DNA of 64,000 nt from Rosenbergiella australiborealis (GCF_018494035.1 NZ_JABBFO010000001.1:310001-374000); one strand, 5' to 3'; shown: positions 40,648 to 49,794, numbered from the stretch's first letter. The notes: a model not told the origin generated them from the sequence alone. Numbers and translations are program-made.

Positions 40648-41904
40648 ATGAGCGAAAGTCACCAAAATTTAAATCAGCGTAAGGCGCAAGCCTTGCCCCG
40701 TGGTAGTGCAGTGATGTGTGATTGGTACGTTGATCGTGCAGAGAATGCCACAATTTGGAGCACGGATGGTCGAGAATTCATCGATTTTGCTGGTGGCATT
40801 GCAGTATTAAATACAGGTCATCGACATCCCAAAATTACAGCCGCCGTCACGGAACAACTTCAGAAATTTACGCATACTGCGTTTCAGATCGTTCCCTATG
40901 AAAGTTATATTACTTTAGCAGAGCGTATCAATCAGCGTGTTCCTGTGGAAGGACCTGCGAAAACAGCTTTCTTTTCCACTGGGGCGGAAGCATTAGAAAA
41001 TGCGGTTAAAATCGCGCGTAGTGCAACCGGCCGTCATGGGGTGATCACTTTTACCGGTTCTTTTCATGGCCGTACGATGATGACAATGGCGATGACGGGT
41101 AAGGTTGCACCTTATAAGCAAGATTTTGGCCCAATGATGCCCTCCGTGTTTCACGCTCGCTTCCCAGATGAAAAAAAGGTGAGTAGCGAGCAAGCCTTAG
41201 AGAGTTTGCACGATATTTTTGCTTGTGATATTGCGCCACATAATGTCGCGGCAATTGTGATTGAACCGATACAAGGTGAAGGCGGATTTCGTGTTGTTCC
41301 ACCTGCATTTATGCAAGCCCTGCGTGATATTGCCGATCAACATGGAATTTTGCTGATTGCCGATGAAGTGCAGAGTGGATTTGCAAGAACTGGCAAGATT
41401 TTTGCAATGGAACACTTTAGTGCGAAAGCTGACATCATTACGATGGCGAAGAGTCTCGCGGGAGGCTATCCGCTCTCAGCAGTAAGTGGGCGCGCTGAAG
41501 TCATGGATGCTCCGAATCCAGGTGGGTTGGGGGGAACTTATGCCGGTAACCCTTTAGCAATTGCGGCAGCGAACACCGTACTTGAGATCATTGAAGAAGA
41601 AGATCTCTGTGCGAGAGCTAACACGTTAGGCAATGAACTTGTTGAAACGTTGACTCGCTTATCTCAGCAATGCTCGGCAATTGAGCAAGTCAGAGGGTTA
41701 GGATCGATGATTGCGGTAGAAGTTAGGGATGCTCATACCGCTAAAGCTGTTCAAGATACTGCAATGTCACAAGGTTTACTGCTGTTAACCTGTGGTCAGA
41801 AAGGTAATGTGATACGTTTTCTTTATCCGTTAACTATCCCAACTGACCAATTCCGTAAAGGCGTTAAGATCTTAAGTGAAGCGTTAGTACAGCATGCCAC
41901 ATAA
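40648..41904 (+). CDS. gabT: 4-aminobutyrate aminotransferase GabT
   Basis: GabT transfers the amino group of GABA to 2-oxoglutarate, giving succinate semialdehyde and glutamate. The class III aminotransferase has its PLP lysine at K268 (ITMAKSLAGGYPLSAV), the same number as E. coli GabT, the PLP-stacking FHGRTMMTMAMTGK segment, and ADEVQSGFARTG with the PLP-pyridine aspartate D239. Length is 418 residues. It is followed by gabP after an 86-base gap that holds a small hairpin. Confidence 0.95.
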   Translation: MSESHQNLNQRKAQALPRGSAVMCDWYVDRAENATIWSTDGREFIDFAGGIAVLNTGHRHPKITAAVTEQLQKFTHTAFQIVPYESYITLAERINQRVPVEGPAKTAFFSTGAEALENAVKIARSATGRHGVITFTGSFHGRTMMTMAMTGKVAPYKQDFGPMMPSVFHARFPDEKKVSSEQALESLHDIFACDIAPHNVAAIVIEPIQGEGGFRVVPPAFMQALRDIADQHGILLIADEVQSGFARTGKIFAMEHFSAKADIITMAKSLAGGYPLSAVSGRAEVMDAPNPGGLGGTYAGNPLAIAAANTVLEIIEEEDLCARANTLGNELVETLTRLSQQCSAIEQVRGLGSMIAVEVRDAHTAKAVQDTAMSQGLLLLTCGQKGNVIRFLYPLTIPTDQFRKGVKILSEALVQHAT

Positions 41905-41951
41905 TTCACGGGGCTATTGACTCGATAGCTTTGAACATTAGTCAGGAAGAG

Positions 41952-41976
41952 TCAGGATAGCTTTGTACTATCCTGA
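41952..41976 (+). other. Hairpin between gabT and gabP
   Basis: A perfect 9-base-pair stem (TCAGGATAG with CTATCCTGA, 7-base loop) lies 15 bases before the gabP start. There is no T-run, so it is more likely an mRNA-stability or translation element within a gabTP transcript than a terminator. Confidence 0.45.
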
Positions 41977-41990
41977 TTCGGGGAACAAGT

Positions 41991-43391
41991 ATGAATGAAC
42001 TACCAGCTAGTCAAGACAATTTGTCTCAAGGGCTCCAATCTCGGCATATTCGTATGCTATCAATCGGTGGTGTTATCGGCGCCGGATTATTTGTAGGATC
42101 AGGTCACGCTATTGCCGCCGCAGGGCCGGCAGTATTGTTTGCCTATATTATTGCTGGAGCATTGGTCGTCTTTATCATGCGTATGCTGGCAGAGATGGCT
42201 GTTAACACACCTGATTCTGGATCATTTTCTACTTATGCTTCCCAAGCCTTGGGCCGCTGGGCGGGATTTACGATTGGTTGGCTCTACTGGTGGTTTTGGG
42301 TATTGGTGATTCCGCTGGAAGCAAATGCGGCGGCAACGATCCTTAATGCATGGATTCCGCAAGTCGCCATATGGGAATTTACGTTAGCCATTACTCTTAT
42401 TTTGACAGTCACCAATCTTTTTAGCGTCAAAAACTATGGTGAATTTGAATTTTGGTTATCACTCATCAAAGTCTGTGCCATTGTCGCCTTCCTTGCATTA
42501 AGTGCTGCGGCAATATTCGGGGTATTACCGGGAAGTCAGGTAAGTGGTATTAGTCATCTCTACGATAGCGGAGGTTTTATGCCGCATGGTATTGGTGCTG
42601 TCTTATCCGCTATTTTGACCACTATGTTCTCCTTTATGGGCACAGAGATTGTCACTATCGCAGCGGCTGAATCACGCAATCCAGGTAAAGAGATATCCCG
42701 TGCCACTAACTCGGTGATTTGGCGTATTGCCCTGTTTTACCTTTTATCAATTTTCTTTATCGTTGCTTTGGTTCCGTGGAACACCTCAGACCTTGCTGCG
42801 AAAGGATCTTATCAAACGGTTTTAGAGATGATGGGTATTCCTCATGCTCGTTTGATTGTTGATGTCATTGTTTTAACAGCCGTGTGCAGTTGTTTAAATT
42901 CGGCCCTTTACACCTCTTCACGTATGTTGTTTTCTTTAGCTAAGAGAAAAGATGCTCCTGCTGTTATTGGGAAAACCAATGCTAAAGGAACACCGTTTAT
43001 GGCCGTTATTTTCTCAACTGCCGTGGCCTTTTTAGCGGTAATTGCTAACTATCTAGCGCCTGCTGCCGTCTTTGACTTCTTATTGGCAAGCTCTGGTGCG
43101 ATTGCCTTACTGGTTTATCTAGTAATTGCTTTCTCTCAATTAGTTATGCGTCGTCGCTGCGAATCACAAGGTCAATCACTGGACTTCAAAATGTGGTTAT
43201 TCCCAGGATTAACCTATGCGATTATCGCGGTGATTATCGGTATTCTGGCGAGCATGCTGTTTATTCCAGGCCATCAGTCAGAAGTGATCTCTACCGGGAT
43301 TTTGACGATAATCGTTATTGCTACTGGCTGCATTGTGCATCGTCGACAAAAGCGTAAGGTATCAACAACGGTACTCGCACGTAATAGTTAA
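41991..43391 (+). CDS. gabP: GABA permease GabP
   Basis: GabP imports 4-aminobutyrate with protons and belongs to the amino acid-polyamine-organocation family. The 466-residue length equals E. coli GabP. Twelve hydrophobic spans are seen, with the family motifs GGVIGAGLFVGSG (helix I) and FSFMGTEIVTIAAAES (helix VI). It is the last gene of the gabTP pair and ends in a strong terminator. Confidence 0.93.
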   Translation: MNELPASQDNLSQGLQSRHIRMLSIGGVIGAGLFVGSGHAIAAAGPAVLFAYIIAGALVVFIMRMLAEMAVNTPDSGSFSTYASQALGRWAGFTIGWLYWWFWVLVIPLEANAAATILNAWIPQVAIWEFTLAITLILTVTNLFSVKNYGEFEFWLSLIKVCAIVAFLALSAAAIFGVLPGSQVSGISHLYDSGGFMPHGIGAVLSAILTTMFSFMGTEIVTIAAAESRNPGKEISRATNSVIWRIALFYLLSIFFIVALVPWNTSDLAAKGSYQTVLEMMGIPHARLIVDVIVLTAVCSCLNSALYTSSRMLFSLAKRKDAPAVIGKTNAKGTPFMAVIFSTAVAFLAVIANYLAPAAVFDFLLASSGAIALLVYLVIAFSQLVMRRRCESQGQSLDFKMWLFPGLTYAIIAVIIGILASMLFIPGHQSEVISTGILTIIVIATGCIVHRRQKRKVSTTVLARNS

Positions 43392-43410
43392 TCGGCGGAT
43401 ATAAATTGCA

Positions 43411-43438
43411 AAGAGAGCGACATGTCGCTCTCTTTTTT
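43411..43438 (+). terminator. gabP terminator
   Basis: A perfect 11-base-pair palindrome (AGAGAGCGACA and its complement) followed by TTTTTT lies 19 bases after the gabP stop. Confidence 0.88.
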
Positions 43439-43572
43439 ATTGATACTGATTACCACGGTCTTTAACAAAAGACTATCCACATAAAGACCTTAAATACCCC
43501 GTCTATAGCGTCCTTTCTTTCTGATAATAGCCACGATCTTTCAGCAATAACTGATCGTCAAATCCCTAACTA

Positions 43573-43581
43573 ATGCTATGA
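43573..43581 (+). promoter_or_regulatory. Candidate extended -10 promoter for the RcnB-like gene
   Basis: TGCTATGAT fits an extended -10 element (TGnTATGAT), with a poor -35 (TCGTCA) 16 bases before the hexamer. It lies 59 bases ahead of the start codon. Match by eye only. Confidence 0.35.
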
Positions 43582-43639
43582 TATAAGCCTTAGCCATCAC
43601 GTCCGTTGTTGTACGGTTTTCAGGTCATCAGGAGTAAGT

Positions 43640-44080
43640 ATGTTTAATTCATTGTCTTCCACCGCTAAGGCGTTACTGGTGGGGCTAACCGTTTCATTCC
43701 TAACCGTTAGTTGTGCTGATCATCATGACACCGATGACAGTGAAACTACCGTTAATCAGCCAGCTCCGGCACCTGATGTTCAACAACCTGCGGTTGAGCA
43801 ACCAGCTCCTTCCGTACCGAGTGAACCTGAAGCGAAAAAGTTTGATGATCCCTTAGAACTTTCGAGCTTTACGGGGGACTTTAAGCAATATCAAGCAGGC
43901 GATACCGTACCTGCGATGTATCGGACGGCACAGTACAACATTAGCAAATGGCAGTTACGTAAATTACCTGCCCCCACCGCAGGAAGCCATTGGACATATT
44001 TTGGTGGCAGCTATGTATTGATTACTGATGCAGAAGGTAAAATTTTGCGGATGTTCTCAGGTGATATTATTTACCGTTAA
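43640..44080 (+). CDS. RcnB-like secreted protein with Pro/Glu-rich spacer
   Basis: The 146-residue product has an N-terminal export signal ending near SCADHHD; Cys25 sits in a lipobox-like TVSC, so it may be a lipoprotein. An acidic, histidine-containing and proline-rich spacer follows (residues 25-70). The C-terminal domain matches the RcnB family: MYRTAQYNISKWQLRKLPAP, then HWTYFGGSYVLIT and a closing IIYR. E. coli RcnB is a periplasmic protein tuning nickel/cobalt export by RcnA, but no rcnA or rcnR is nearby, so metal homeostasis is only suggested by the family. Confidence 0.75.
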   Translation: MFNSLSSTAKALLVGLTVSFLTVSCADHHDTDDSETTVNQPAPAPDVQQPAVEQPAPSVPSEPEAKKFDDPLELSSFTGDFKQYQAGDTVPAMYRTAQYNISKWQLRKLPAPTAGSHWTYFGGSYVLITDAEGKILRMFSGDIIYR

Positions 44081-44365
44081 GCGGGCGGGGGGCTTTCAGT
44101 CTCCCTGCCAATACTGACGTTAATTATCCCCACTTTTTGATGAAAGGGGGATAATGACCTTTCACTCTTTCCCCTCGTTATCTTGTCCTCCTCAGCTTAA
44201 GTCCTCTTAAAAAGCTCAGTTAATTGTTACATTTAGTATTTTGTGACGGGCGTTACGCTTTATCTGCCTGCAAATGATGTTATAAATGTTAAATATAATT
44301 ACAAGGTTCCCGTCGTATTCGCGATAGCGTCGGGCATATTCACTTTTGTGGGTTAGGATAAGACG

Positions 44366-45586
44366 ATGATGGGTTGGACATCAACGCAGCGTAATGTTGC
44401 GACCGCGTGTTTTTTAAGCTGGATGCTAGATGCATTTGATTTTTTTATTTTAGTTTTTCTTCTCAGTGATCTGGCCGGATACTTTAAGACCACGGTGACA
44501 GATATTTCTATTGCTATTATGTTGACACTGGCAGTGCGTCCAATTGGAGCCTTAATTTTCGGGCGGTTAGCTGAGAAATATGGCCGTCGTCCTATTTTGA
44601 TGCTCAATGTGGTGCTATTTTCGGTATTTGAACTGCTATCGGCGTGGTCTCCTACTTTTGCCATATTTTTACTGCTAAGGGTTATTTATGGTGTTGCAAT
44701 GGGCGGAATATGGGGAGTCGCTTCATCACTCGCAATGGAAACTATACCCGACCGTTCACGTGGGGTAATGTCTGGAATTTTTCAAGCTGGATACCCTTGT
44801 GGCTATCTTCTTGCATCGATTATTTTTGGACTATTTTACGAGCATATCGGATGGCGAGGAATGTTCTTAGTCGGCGCACTTCCAATCTTTTTACTCCCGT
44901 TTATCTATTTTAAAGTACCTGAATCTCCGGTTTGGCTAGCAGCGAAAGCACGCAAAGAAAGCCATGCGCTACTGCCTATCATTAGGAGCAATCTGAAGAT
45001 ATGTGGTTATCTGGTACTACTGATGGCCTGCTTTAATTTCTTTAGTCATGGTACTCAAGATCTCTATCCTACTTTTTTGAAGGTGCAACACCAATTCGAT
45101 GCACACACAGTGAGTATTATTGCGATTTGTTACAACATAGCAGCGATGCTAGGTGGTGTTTTCTTTGGGGCTTTATCTGAAAAAATTGGCCGTAAAAAAG
45201 CAATAATGATTGCGGCCTTTCTTGCACTACCCGTCATACCTTTATGGGCATTTGCAAGTGGTTCAGTGATGGTGGGGCTAGGAGCATTTTTGATGCAGTT
45301 TATGGTTCAGGGAGCATGGGGTGTTATTCCCAGTTGGTTAACGGAGTTAGTTCCTGCAAACGCTCGGGCAGTGTTACCCGGCTTTGTGTACCAACTTGGT
45401 AATTTGATTGCCTCAGTCAATGCGACACTTCAGTCAAAAATAGCTGCTGTACAGGGTGGAAACTATGGTTTGGCGATGGCGATTGTCGCCGGCACAGTGG
45501 CGGTATTAATTTTTCTTTTGGCTGCATTTGGGCGTGAAACGCGAGGGATGAAAATTTCTGGCGCAGAGAGTGTTGAGCGCCAGTAA
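44366..45586 (+). CDS. MFS transporter of the sialate/lactate:H+ symporter (SHS) type
   Basis: This 406-residue major facilitator protein has twelve membrane spans. The N-terminal SWMLDAFDFFILVFLLSDLA and the loop GRLAEKYGRRPILML are typical of the SHS/aromatic-acid group that includes NanT and Jen1. A carboxylate substrate (lactate, sialate or an aromatic acid) is likely, but which one cannot be told, and no sialic-acid catabolic genes are near. It stands alone between the RcnB-like gene and the convergent YbaK-type gene, whose coding ends are only two bases apart. Confidence 0.78.
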   Translation: MMGWTSTQRNVATACFLSWMLDAFDFFILVFLLSDLAGYFKTTVTDISIAIMLTLAVRPIGALIFGRLAEKYGRRPILMLNVVLFSVFELLSAWSPTFAIFLLLRVIYGVAMGGIWGVASSLAMETIPDRSRGVMSGIFQAGYPCGYLLASIIFGLFYEHIGWRGMFLVGALPIFLLPFIYFKVPESPVWLAAKARKESHALLPIIRSNLKICGYLVLLMACFNFFSHGTQDLYPTFLKVQHQFDAHTVSIIAICYNIAAMLGGVFFGALSEKIGRKKAIMIAAFLALPVIPLWAFASGSVMVGLGAFLMQFMVQGAWGVIPSWLTELVPANARAVLPGFVYQLGNLIASVNATLQSKIAAVQGGNYGLAMAIVAGTVAVLIFLLAAFGRETRGMKISGAESVERQ

Positions 45587-45588
45587 AT

Positions 45589-46047
45589 TTATAGGCAGAC
45601 GTCAATCCACTTGGCGTCTGTTAATTCAGCCATACGTTGTGGTGAAAGGCGAACTGCACTGTAAGTTGCGCCAGCAGCCGGAAGGACTTCGTGAAAATCG
45701 TTTAAACTTTGGTCACAGTAAACCTGCAGCGGATTTTCAAGCCCGAAGGGGCAGACACCTCCGACAGGATGTCCAGTCGCCGTGATGACTTCGTCAACGG
45801 AGAGCATGCGTGCTTTAGCGCCAAACGTCTCTTTAAGTTTTTTATTATCTAATCGTGCATCACCACGCATCACAATAAGTACAATATTATTTTTAATTTT
45901 TAGTGACAGGGTTTTTGCAATTTGACCAGGTTCAACGCCATGAACGCGTGCGGCCATATCCACGGTTGCCGTACTTTCATTCATTTCGATAATTTCAATA
46001 TCAGGGGCATGCTCTGCAAAAAAATCGCGCACAGATTGCAGGCTCAT
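45589..46047 (-). CDS. YbaK/EbsC-family aminoacyl-tRNA deacylase
   Basis: The 152-residue protein has the YbaK/aminoacyl-tRNA-synthetase-associated editing fold, with the conserved IAKTLSLK lysine, the DNKKLKETFG segment and GHPVGGVCPFGL. It resembles the YwhH/ProXp-like branch more than E. coli YbaK or YeaK. Such proteins hydrolyse mischarged tRNA (for example Cys- or Ala-tRNAPro); the exact substrate is uncertain. Confidence 0.85.
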   Translation of the reverse strand: MSLQSVRDFFAEHAPDIEIIEMNESTATVDMAARVHGVEPGQIAKTLSLKIKNNIVLIVMRGDARLDNKKLKETFGAKARMLSVDEVITATGHPVGGVCPFGLENPLQVYCDQSLNDFHEVLPAAGATYSAVRLSPQRMAELTDAKWIDVCL

Positions 46048-46388
46048 TGGTCTTCTCCGTTGTAATAGGTATGCCTAGTTTCACTATTAGGTGGCAAAGT
46101 ATAAACGAAATTAGATAAATGTATTACAGAAATAAAGGCCATAAAGCGGGTAAAGGGGAGATTGGTGGTCTGTCGAAGAAAATAGAAAAATAAAAAAGTC
46201 ATGTGTAACGTTTACGCCTTACTGGCACTATTCACGTAGCATATTCATAAATCATTACCTTGGTACATTTATTCTTATTCCTGTCTACTAAACATATTAA
46301 CAGGCTGGCTATTGAGTGTGCATCCTATGGCAGATTCTCCGCATTAGGGCGGAGAATCTGTACGGTCTAGCACGTTAAGAAGGAATAA
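46048..46388. other. Intergenic region between the YbaK-type gene and rsmC
   Basis: This 341-base AT-rich stretch has no credible gene. It contains the upstream region of the YbaK-type gene on its left and a strong hairpin at 46331-46360 on its right, 29 bases past the rsmC stop. It also marks the boundary between the accessory-looking block and the conserved rsmC-thrA block. Confidence 0.5.
46331..46360 (-). terminator. Strong hairpin after rsmC
   Basis: A perfect 12-base-pair stem (CAGATTCTCCGC and its complement) with a 6-base loop lies downstream of rsmC. Neither side has a T-run, so if it terminates rsmC it does so atypically; an mRNA 3'-end stabiliser is another reading. Confidence 0.5.
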
Positions 46389-47414
46389 TTAACGTTTATT
46401 GCGACCCCAAATACTGCGGTAAACGCGAAATTTTCCGGTTTGTGCCAAAATTTCGTAATTGCCGAAGGTTTCTTCCAATGCTTGCGGATAGGGTAAAAAA
46501 GCATTCGCGACAATACGTAATTCACCGCCACTGCTAAGATGATTAGCCGCACCTCGAATCAATGCATTGGCTGCCTCTAAACTTGTTTGTAGGCCTTCGT
46601 GGAACGGCGGGTTTGATAAAATCATATCAAACCGACCTTGTACGTTTGAAAATACATTACTGGCGAATACGTCACCTTCAATATTGTTGATAGCAAGAGT
46701 TGCTTGGCTTGCAGCAATCGCAGCAGCATTCACATCAGTAAGCCATAAGCGTACTTTTGGTGAATGTTGCTTTAAACTGGCAGCTAGTACGCCTGCACCA
46801 CAGCCGAGATCCAGCACTTTTCCTTTGGTATGAGGGGTCAGTGTTGATAATAACAACGCACTGCCATTATCTAGACCATCACGGCTAAAGACACCGGGAA
46901 GTGTTTTAATCGTGAGGTTATCCAGCGGGTATTCGTTATAATAGCTGTCGAGATTAAAGTCGGGGTGTTGATCAAGGCGCCCGTGATACAGGCCGCAGCG
47001 TCTGGCGCTGTCGATTTTTTCAAGTTTGCTATACTTCTCAAGAACTGTTTCTGCACTACGTACACCACTACGGTTTTCACCGACAATAAAGAGGTCACTC
47101 CCTACTGGTAATAGCGCAAGCAAATTTTCGAGTTGGAAAGCGGCTTCTGGCTTATTTTTAGGCCAGTAGTAAATCAGGGTATCACAGCCGGCTACATGTT
47201 CAGCGGTGGCGTAAAGCCCAAAGTGTGCACGCTCTTCTAATGGCTTGCTTAACGCTTGCCAGTGATGATATTGCTGTGTAAAAACACGGGTAGAGGCCGT
47301 GGTTAATTGTGCCGGTAACATATCCTGCAGATCACCCGCAAAAATAATATGGCGATGTTCAAACTCTTCCTCGTGGCGCAACAGCACTTCGCTGGCCGGC
47401 ATATAAGCTGACAT
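46389..47414 (-). CDS. rsmC: 16S rRNA m2G1207 methyltransferase RsmC
   Basis: RsmC methylates guanine 1207 of 16S rRNA in the assembled 30S subunit. The 341-residue, two-domain protein has the SAM motif [16 protein letters not shown] and the N2-guanine motif LSNPPFHEG. It is divergent from holD, as in E. coli. Confidence 0.96.
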   Translation of the reverse strand: MSAYMPASEVLLRHEEEFEHRHIIFAGDLQDMLPAQLTTASTRVFTQQYHHWQALSKPLEERAHFGLYATAEHVAGCDTLIYYWPKNKPEAAFQLENLLALLPVGSDLFIVGENRSGVRSAETVLEKYSKLEKIDSARRCGLYHGRLDQHPDFNLDSYYNEYPLDNLTIKTLPGVFSRDGLDNGSALLLSTLTPHTKGKVLDLGCGAGVLAASLKQHSPKVRLWLTDVNAAAIAASQATLAINNIEGDVFASNVFSNVQGRFDMILSNPPFHEGLQTSLEAANALIRGAANHLSSGGELRIVANAFLPYPQALEETFGNYEILAQTGKFRVYRSIWGRNKR

Positions 47415-47516
47415 GGTAACTCCTCTTTCATAAGTAGAGCGATTATAGAGGTTTATTGGCGTGGGTTCGATGGTTTTGCTAGCATAGCAACGTAAGCATT
47501 TGTTGAGTGGATAAAA

Positions 47517-47930
47517 ATGACAGAGAGACGAGACTGGTTATTAGCGCAGATGGGGATCGACCAGTACCGTTTACGGCGTCCTGAAGTGTTACATGGCGAA
47601 GTGGCCATCGCCATCAAACCGACAACACAATTGGTCATTGTGGGATTACAACGCGACGAAATTCACCATCCTTTTATTCGCGACGTTTTACAGAGCTTAT
47701 TGCTCGAATCAGCCTATGTGCTCTATCTTACGGTTGAACAGCTCCCATTATTGCCTCATCCTCTATCTTGTTTATTGTGGTTTGTTGGATATGAACCACA
47801 GCAGCACTATGCGGCGCGTCAATTCCACTCTCCATCCTTTGCTACGCTACTTCACAGCGCAGAGGCTAAACGTACTTTATGGCAGCAACTTTGTAATGAC
47901 GACGATAATTTCCCAACTTCTGCCCGCTGA
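47517..47930 (+). CDS. holD: DNA polymerase III psi subunit HolD
   Basis: HolD (psi) joins chi (HolC) and the clamp loader and helps the replisome contact single-strand-binding protein. The 137-residue protein matches E. coli HolD at the N-terminal [19 protein letters not shown], the chi-binding region, and at the C-terminal LWQQLC. It overlaps rimI by 35 bases, a conserved arrangement. Confidence 0.93.
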   Translation: MTERRDWLLAQMGIDQYRLRRPEVLHGEVAIAIKPTTQLVIVGLQRDEIHHPFIRDVLQSLLLESAYVLYLTVEQLPLLPHPLSCLLWFVGYEPQQHYAARQFHSPSFATLLHSAEAKRTLWQQLCNDDDNFPTSAR

Positions 47931-48339
47931 CTTGGCACAAGCCTATAGGCTTGAAAAGCAGTGTCACTCTCACCCGTGGAGCCCCGAGACGTTTCAAACG
48001 AATCAAGGTGAGCGTTTTATCAATCTCAAAGCCAATATCAACGGTGAATTAGCCGGTTTCGCGATTTGCCAAGTGGTACTTGATGAGGCTTCACTGTTTA
48101 ACATTGCCGTTTCCCCTGAATTTCAACGTCGTGGTGTCGCTCGCCAACTGATTACGACATTAAGTGAACATCTTATAGAGCGTGATGTGATGATGTTGTG
48201 GTTAGAAGTTCGGGCATCAAATTTACCGGCAATTCGCTTGTATGAGTCCCTCGATTTTAATGAAGTCTCTAGACGTCATCGCTACTATCCGACCGAAACT
48301 GGACGAGAGGATGCATTGATTATGGCGTTAACACTGTAA
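47896..48339 (+). CDS. rimI: RimI, ribosomal protein bS18 N-alpha-acetyltransferase
   Basis: RimI acetylates the N-terminal alanine of ribosomal protein bS18. The GNAT motif A is QRRGVARQLI, and the family sequence VLDEASLFNIAV and the C-terminal NYYPT-like HRYYPTETGREDALIMAL are present. The frame is open far upstream inside holD, but the ATG at 47896 gives 147 residues, matching E. coli RimI (148). Translation is likely coupled to holD through the overlap, and yjjG follows 16 bases later. Confidence 0.95.
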   Translation: MTTIISQLLPADLAQAYRLEKQCHSHPWSPETFQTNQGERFINLKANINGELAGFAICQVVLDEASLFNIAVSPEFQRRGVARQLITTLSEHLIERDVMMLWLEVRASNLPAIRLYESLDFNEVSRRHRYYPTETGREDALIMALTL

Positions 48340-48355
48340 CCATTTTGGGAGCACT

Positions 48356-49036
48356 ATGCTGATTAAACACTTTGACTGTATTCTTTTTGATGCAGATGAA
48401 ACGCTTTTCGAGTTCGATGCTTATCGAGGTCTTAAAAAAATGTTCGCTCAGTACGGAGTGTCGTTCAGTGGTGACGATTACCAAGACTATCAAGCGTTAA
48501 ATCGGCCATTATGGGAAGCATACCAGCGGCATGAAATCGATGCGGAACAGCTTAAAATACAACGTTTTGACCTTTGGGCACAAAAAATAAATGTTCCTGC
48601 CAGTACGTTGAATGAGCAGTTTTTGATTGCGATGGCTGATATTTGTCAGCCTTTACCCGGTGCGAAAGCGCTATTACAAGCGATGGTACCCCATGTAAAG
48701 ATGGGGATCATTACTAATGGCTTCACTGACTTACTACATGCGCGCTTAGCCAGTACGGGGTTGGCACATTACTTCCAAGTATTGACCATATCAGAACAAT
48801 TTGGTCTTGCTAAACCGGCAGCAGCGATTTTTCATCATACCTTATCGCAATTTCCAGGCTGTTCTCCTGAGCGTACATTAATGATCGGTGACACTCCTGA
48901 ATCTGATATTGCAGGCGGAATCAATGCTGGAATGAAGACATGCTGGTTAGATCATGGCGATAAGCAACTTCCTGATACAGTGAAACCTGATTGGCAGGTG
49001 CCTACGCTAACAGCATTGCACGCATTATTATTGTAG
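48356..49036 (+). CDS. yjjG: YjjG, HAD-type pyrimidine nucleotidase
   Basis: YjjG dephosphorylates UMP, dUMP, dTMP and modified pyrimidine nucleotides, protecting against mutagenic bases. The 226-residue HAD protein begins with the catalytic motif ILFDADETLFEFD, has the motif II segment ITNGFTDL and motif IV MIGDTPESDIAGG. It is the third gene of holD-rimI-yjjG. In E. coli prfC follows; here it does not. Confidence 0.95.
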   Translation: MLIKHFDCILFDADETLFEFDAYRGLKKMFAQYGVSFSGDDYQDYQALNRPLWEAYQRHEIDAEQLKIQRFDLWAQKINVPASTLNEQFLIAMADICQPLPGAKALLQAMVPHVKMGIITNGFTDLLHARLASTGLAHYFQVLTISEQFGLAKPAAAIFHHTLSQFPGCSPERTLMIGDTPESDIAGGINAGMKTCWLDHGDKQLPDTVKPDWQVPTLTALHALLL

Positions 49037-49107
49037 TACTAGGTTATTGGGCATCCTTTGGACCATGTTGTTTATCGATCGAGCCATAAGTATTCAACAA
49101 ATAGGCC

Positions 49108-49677
49108 CTAGGGGCGCTGATCGCCTAATAATGTGCGCGTTAAAATAATCCCAATCCCTAGCGCAAGTAGCAACATCAGGCGTAATACATGGGGGGTGTT
49201 GTTTATAGGCAGAACGTCACTGGCTGACGTATGGGTATCAAGCGTTAGCCTCAGGTAGCCTTGCGGTCCATTTTTGGTTTGTAGCGGAACGACTATTTGG
49301 CGGGTAGCGTCACAGTCCGCTTGTTTGCCAGTTAAACCGAGCCGTTCACGCACACCGATTGACTGGCCACTGTGAACAAGACGTGTTCCATCAATGTCGT
49401 ATACAGACGCGTCAATAATACGAGGCTGTTGAGTTAAATGCTGAAGTGCATCGCTAATTGCGGGTAAATCGATCTCAAGCTGTGTGAAGTAAGGAAGCAA
49501 ACTATATGCTGTTTGATTCGCTAAACCCTGCGAGAGTTCTGCAACTTGGGAGCTTTGTGCGCTCTGATGGTTGGCGCTAAACCATGAGGCGCCTTGCATT
49601 AGTACGACTATTAATGTTAAACACGCCAAAATAATCAGCGTCCTATGAAGTTGAATATTAATTTTAGGGCTCTGCAT
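49108..49677 (-). CDS. smp: Smp (YtjB) inner-membrane protein
   Basis: This 189-residue protein has one transmembrane helix near each end (about residues 12-32 and 163-183) and a periplasmic middle domain. It follows E. coli Smp, including MQGASWFSANHQ, the YDIDG-type strand, and NGPQGYLRLTLDTHT. The cytoplasmic C-terminal tail of the E. coli protein (about 25 residues) is missing. The function is poorly known. It is divergent from serB with a 117-base gap, as in E. coli. Confidence 0.93.
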   Translation of the reverse strand: MQSPKINIQLHRTLIILACLTLIVVLMQGASWFSANHQSAQSSQVAELSQGLANQTAYSLLPYFTQLEIDLPAISDALQHLTQQPRIIDASVYDIDGTRLVHSGQSIGVRERLGLTGKQADCDATRQIVVPLQTKNGPQGYLRLTLDTHTSASDVLPINNTPHVLRLMLLLALGIGIILTRTLLGDQRP

Positions 49678-49794
49678 GTGAATAAGATCTCATTTTTTTC
49701 TATAAATCATCGGCTCAGATGCGGGTTTCTGTTGCCAGAGCTGGGCCGATCGGGGTAGCCTTTGCCGGGTTTTAATGTTTGTTCAGGAGCACCA

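Noticed and set aside
44122-44155. ATTATCCCC...GGGGGATAAT inverted repeat after the RcnB-like gene as a terminator.
   Set aside because: The arms are separated by 14 bases and no T-run follows, so the evidence is too weak to list.
47593-47895. N-terminal extension of RimI by 101 residues.
   Set aside because: It is the shifted frame of holD; the RimI family starts at ATG 47896.
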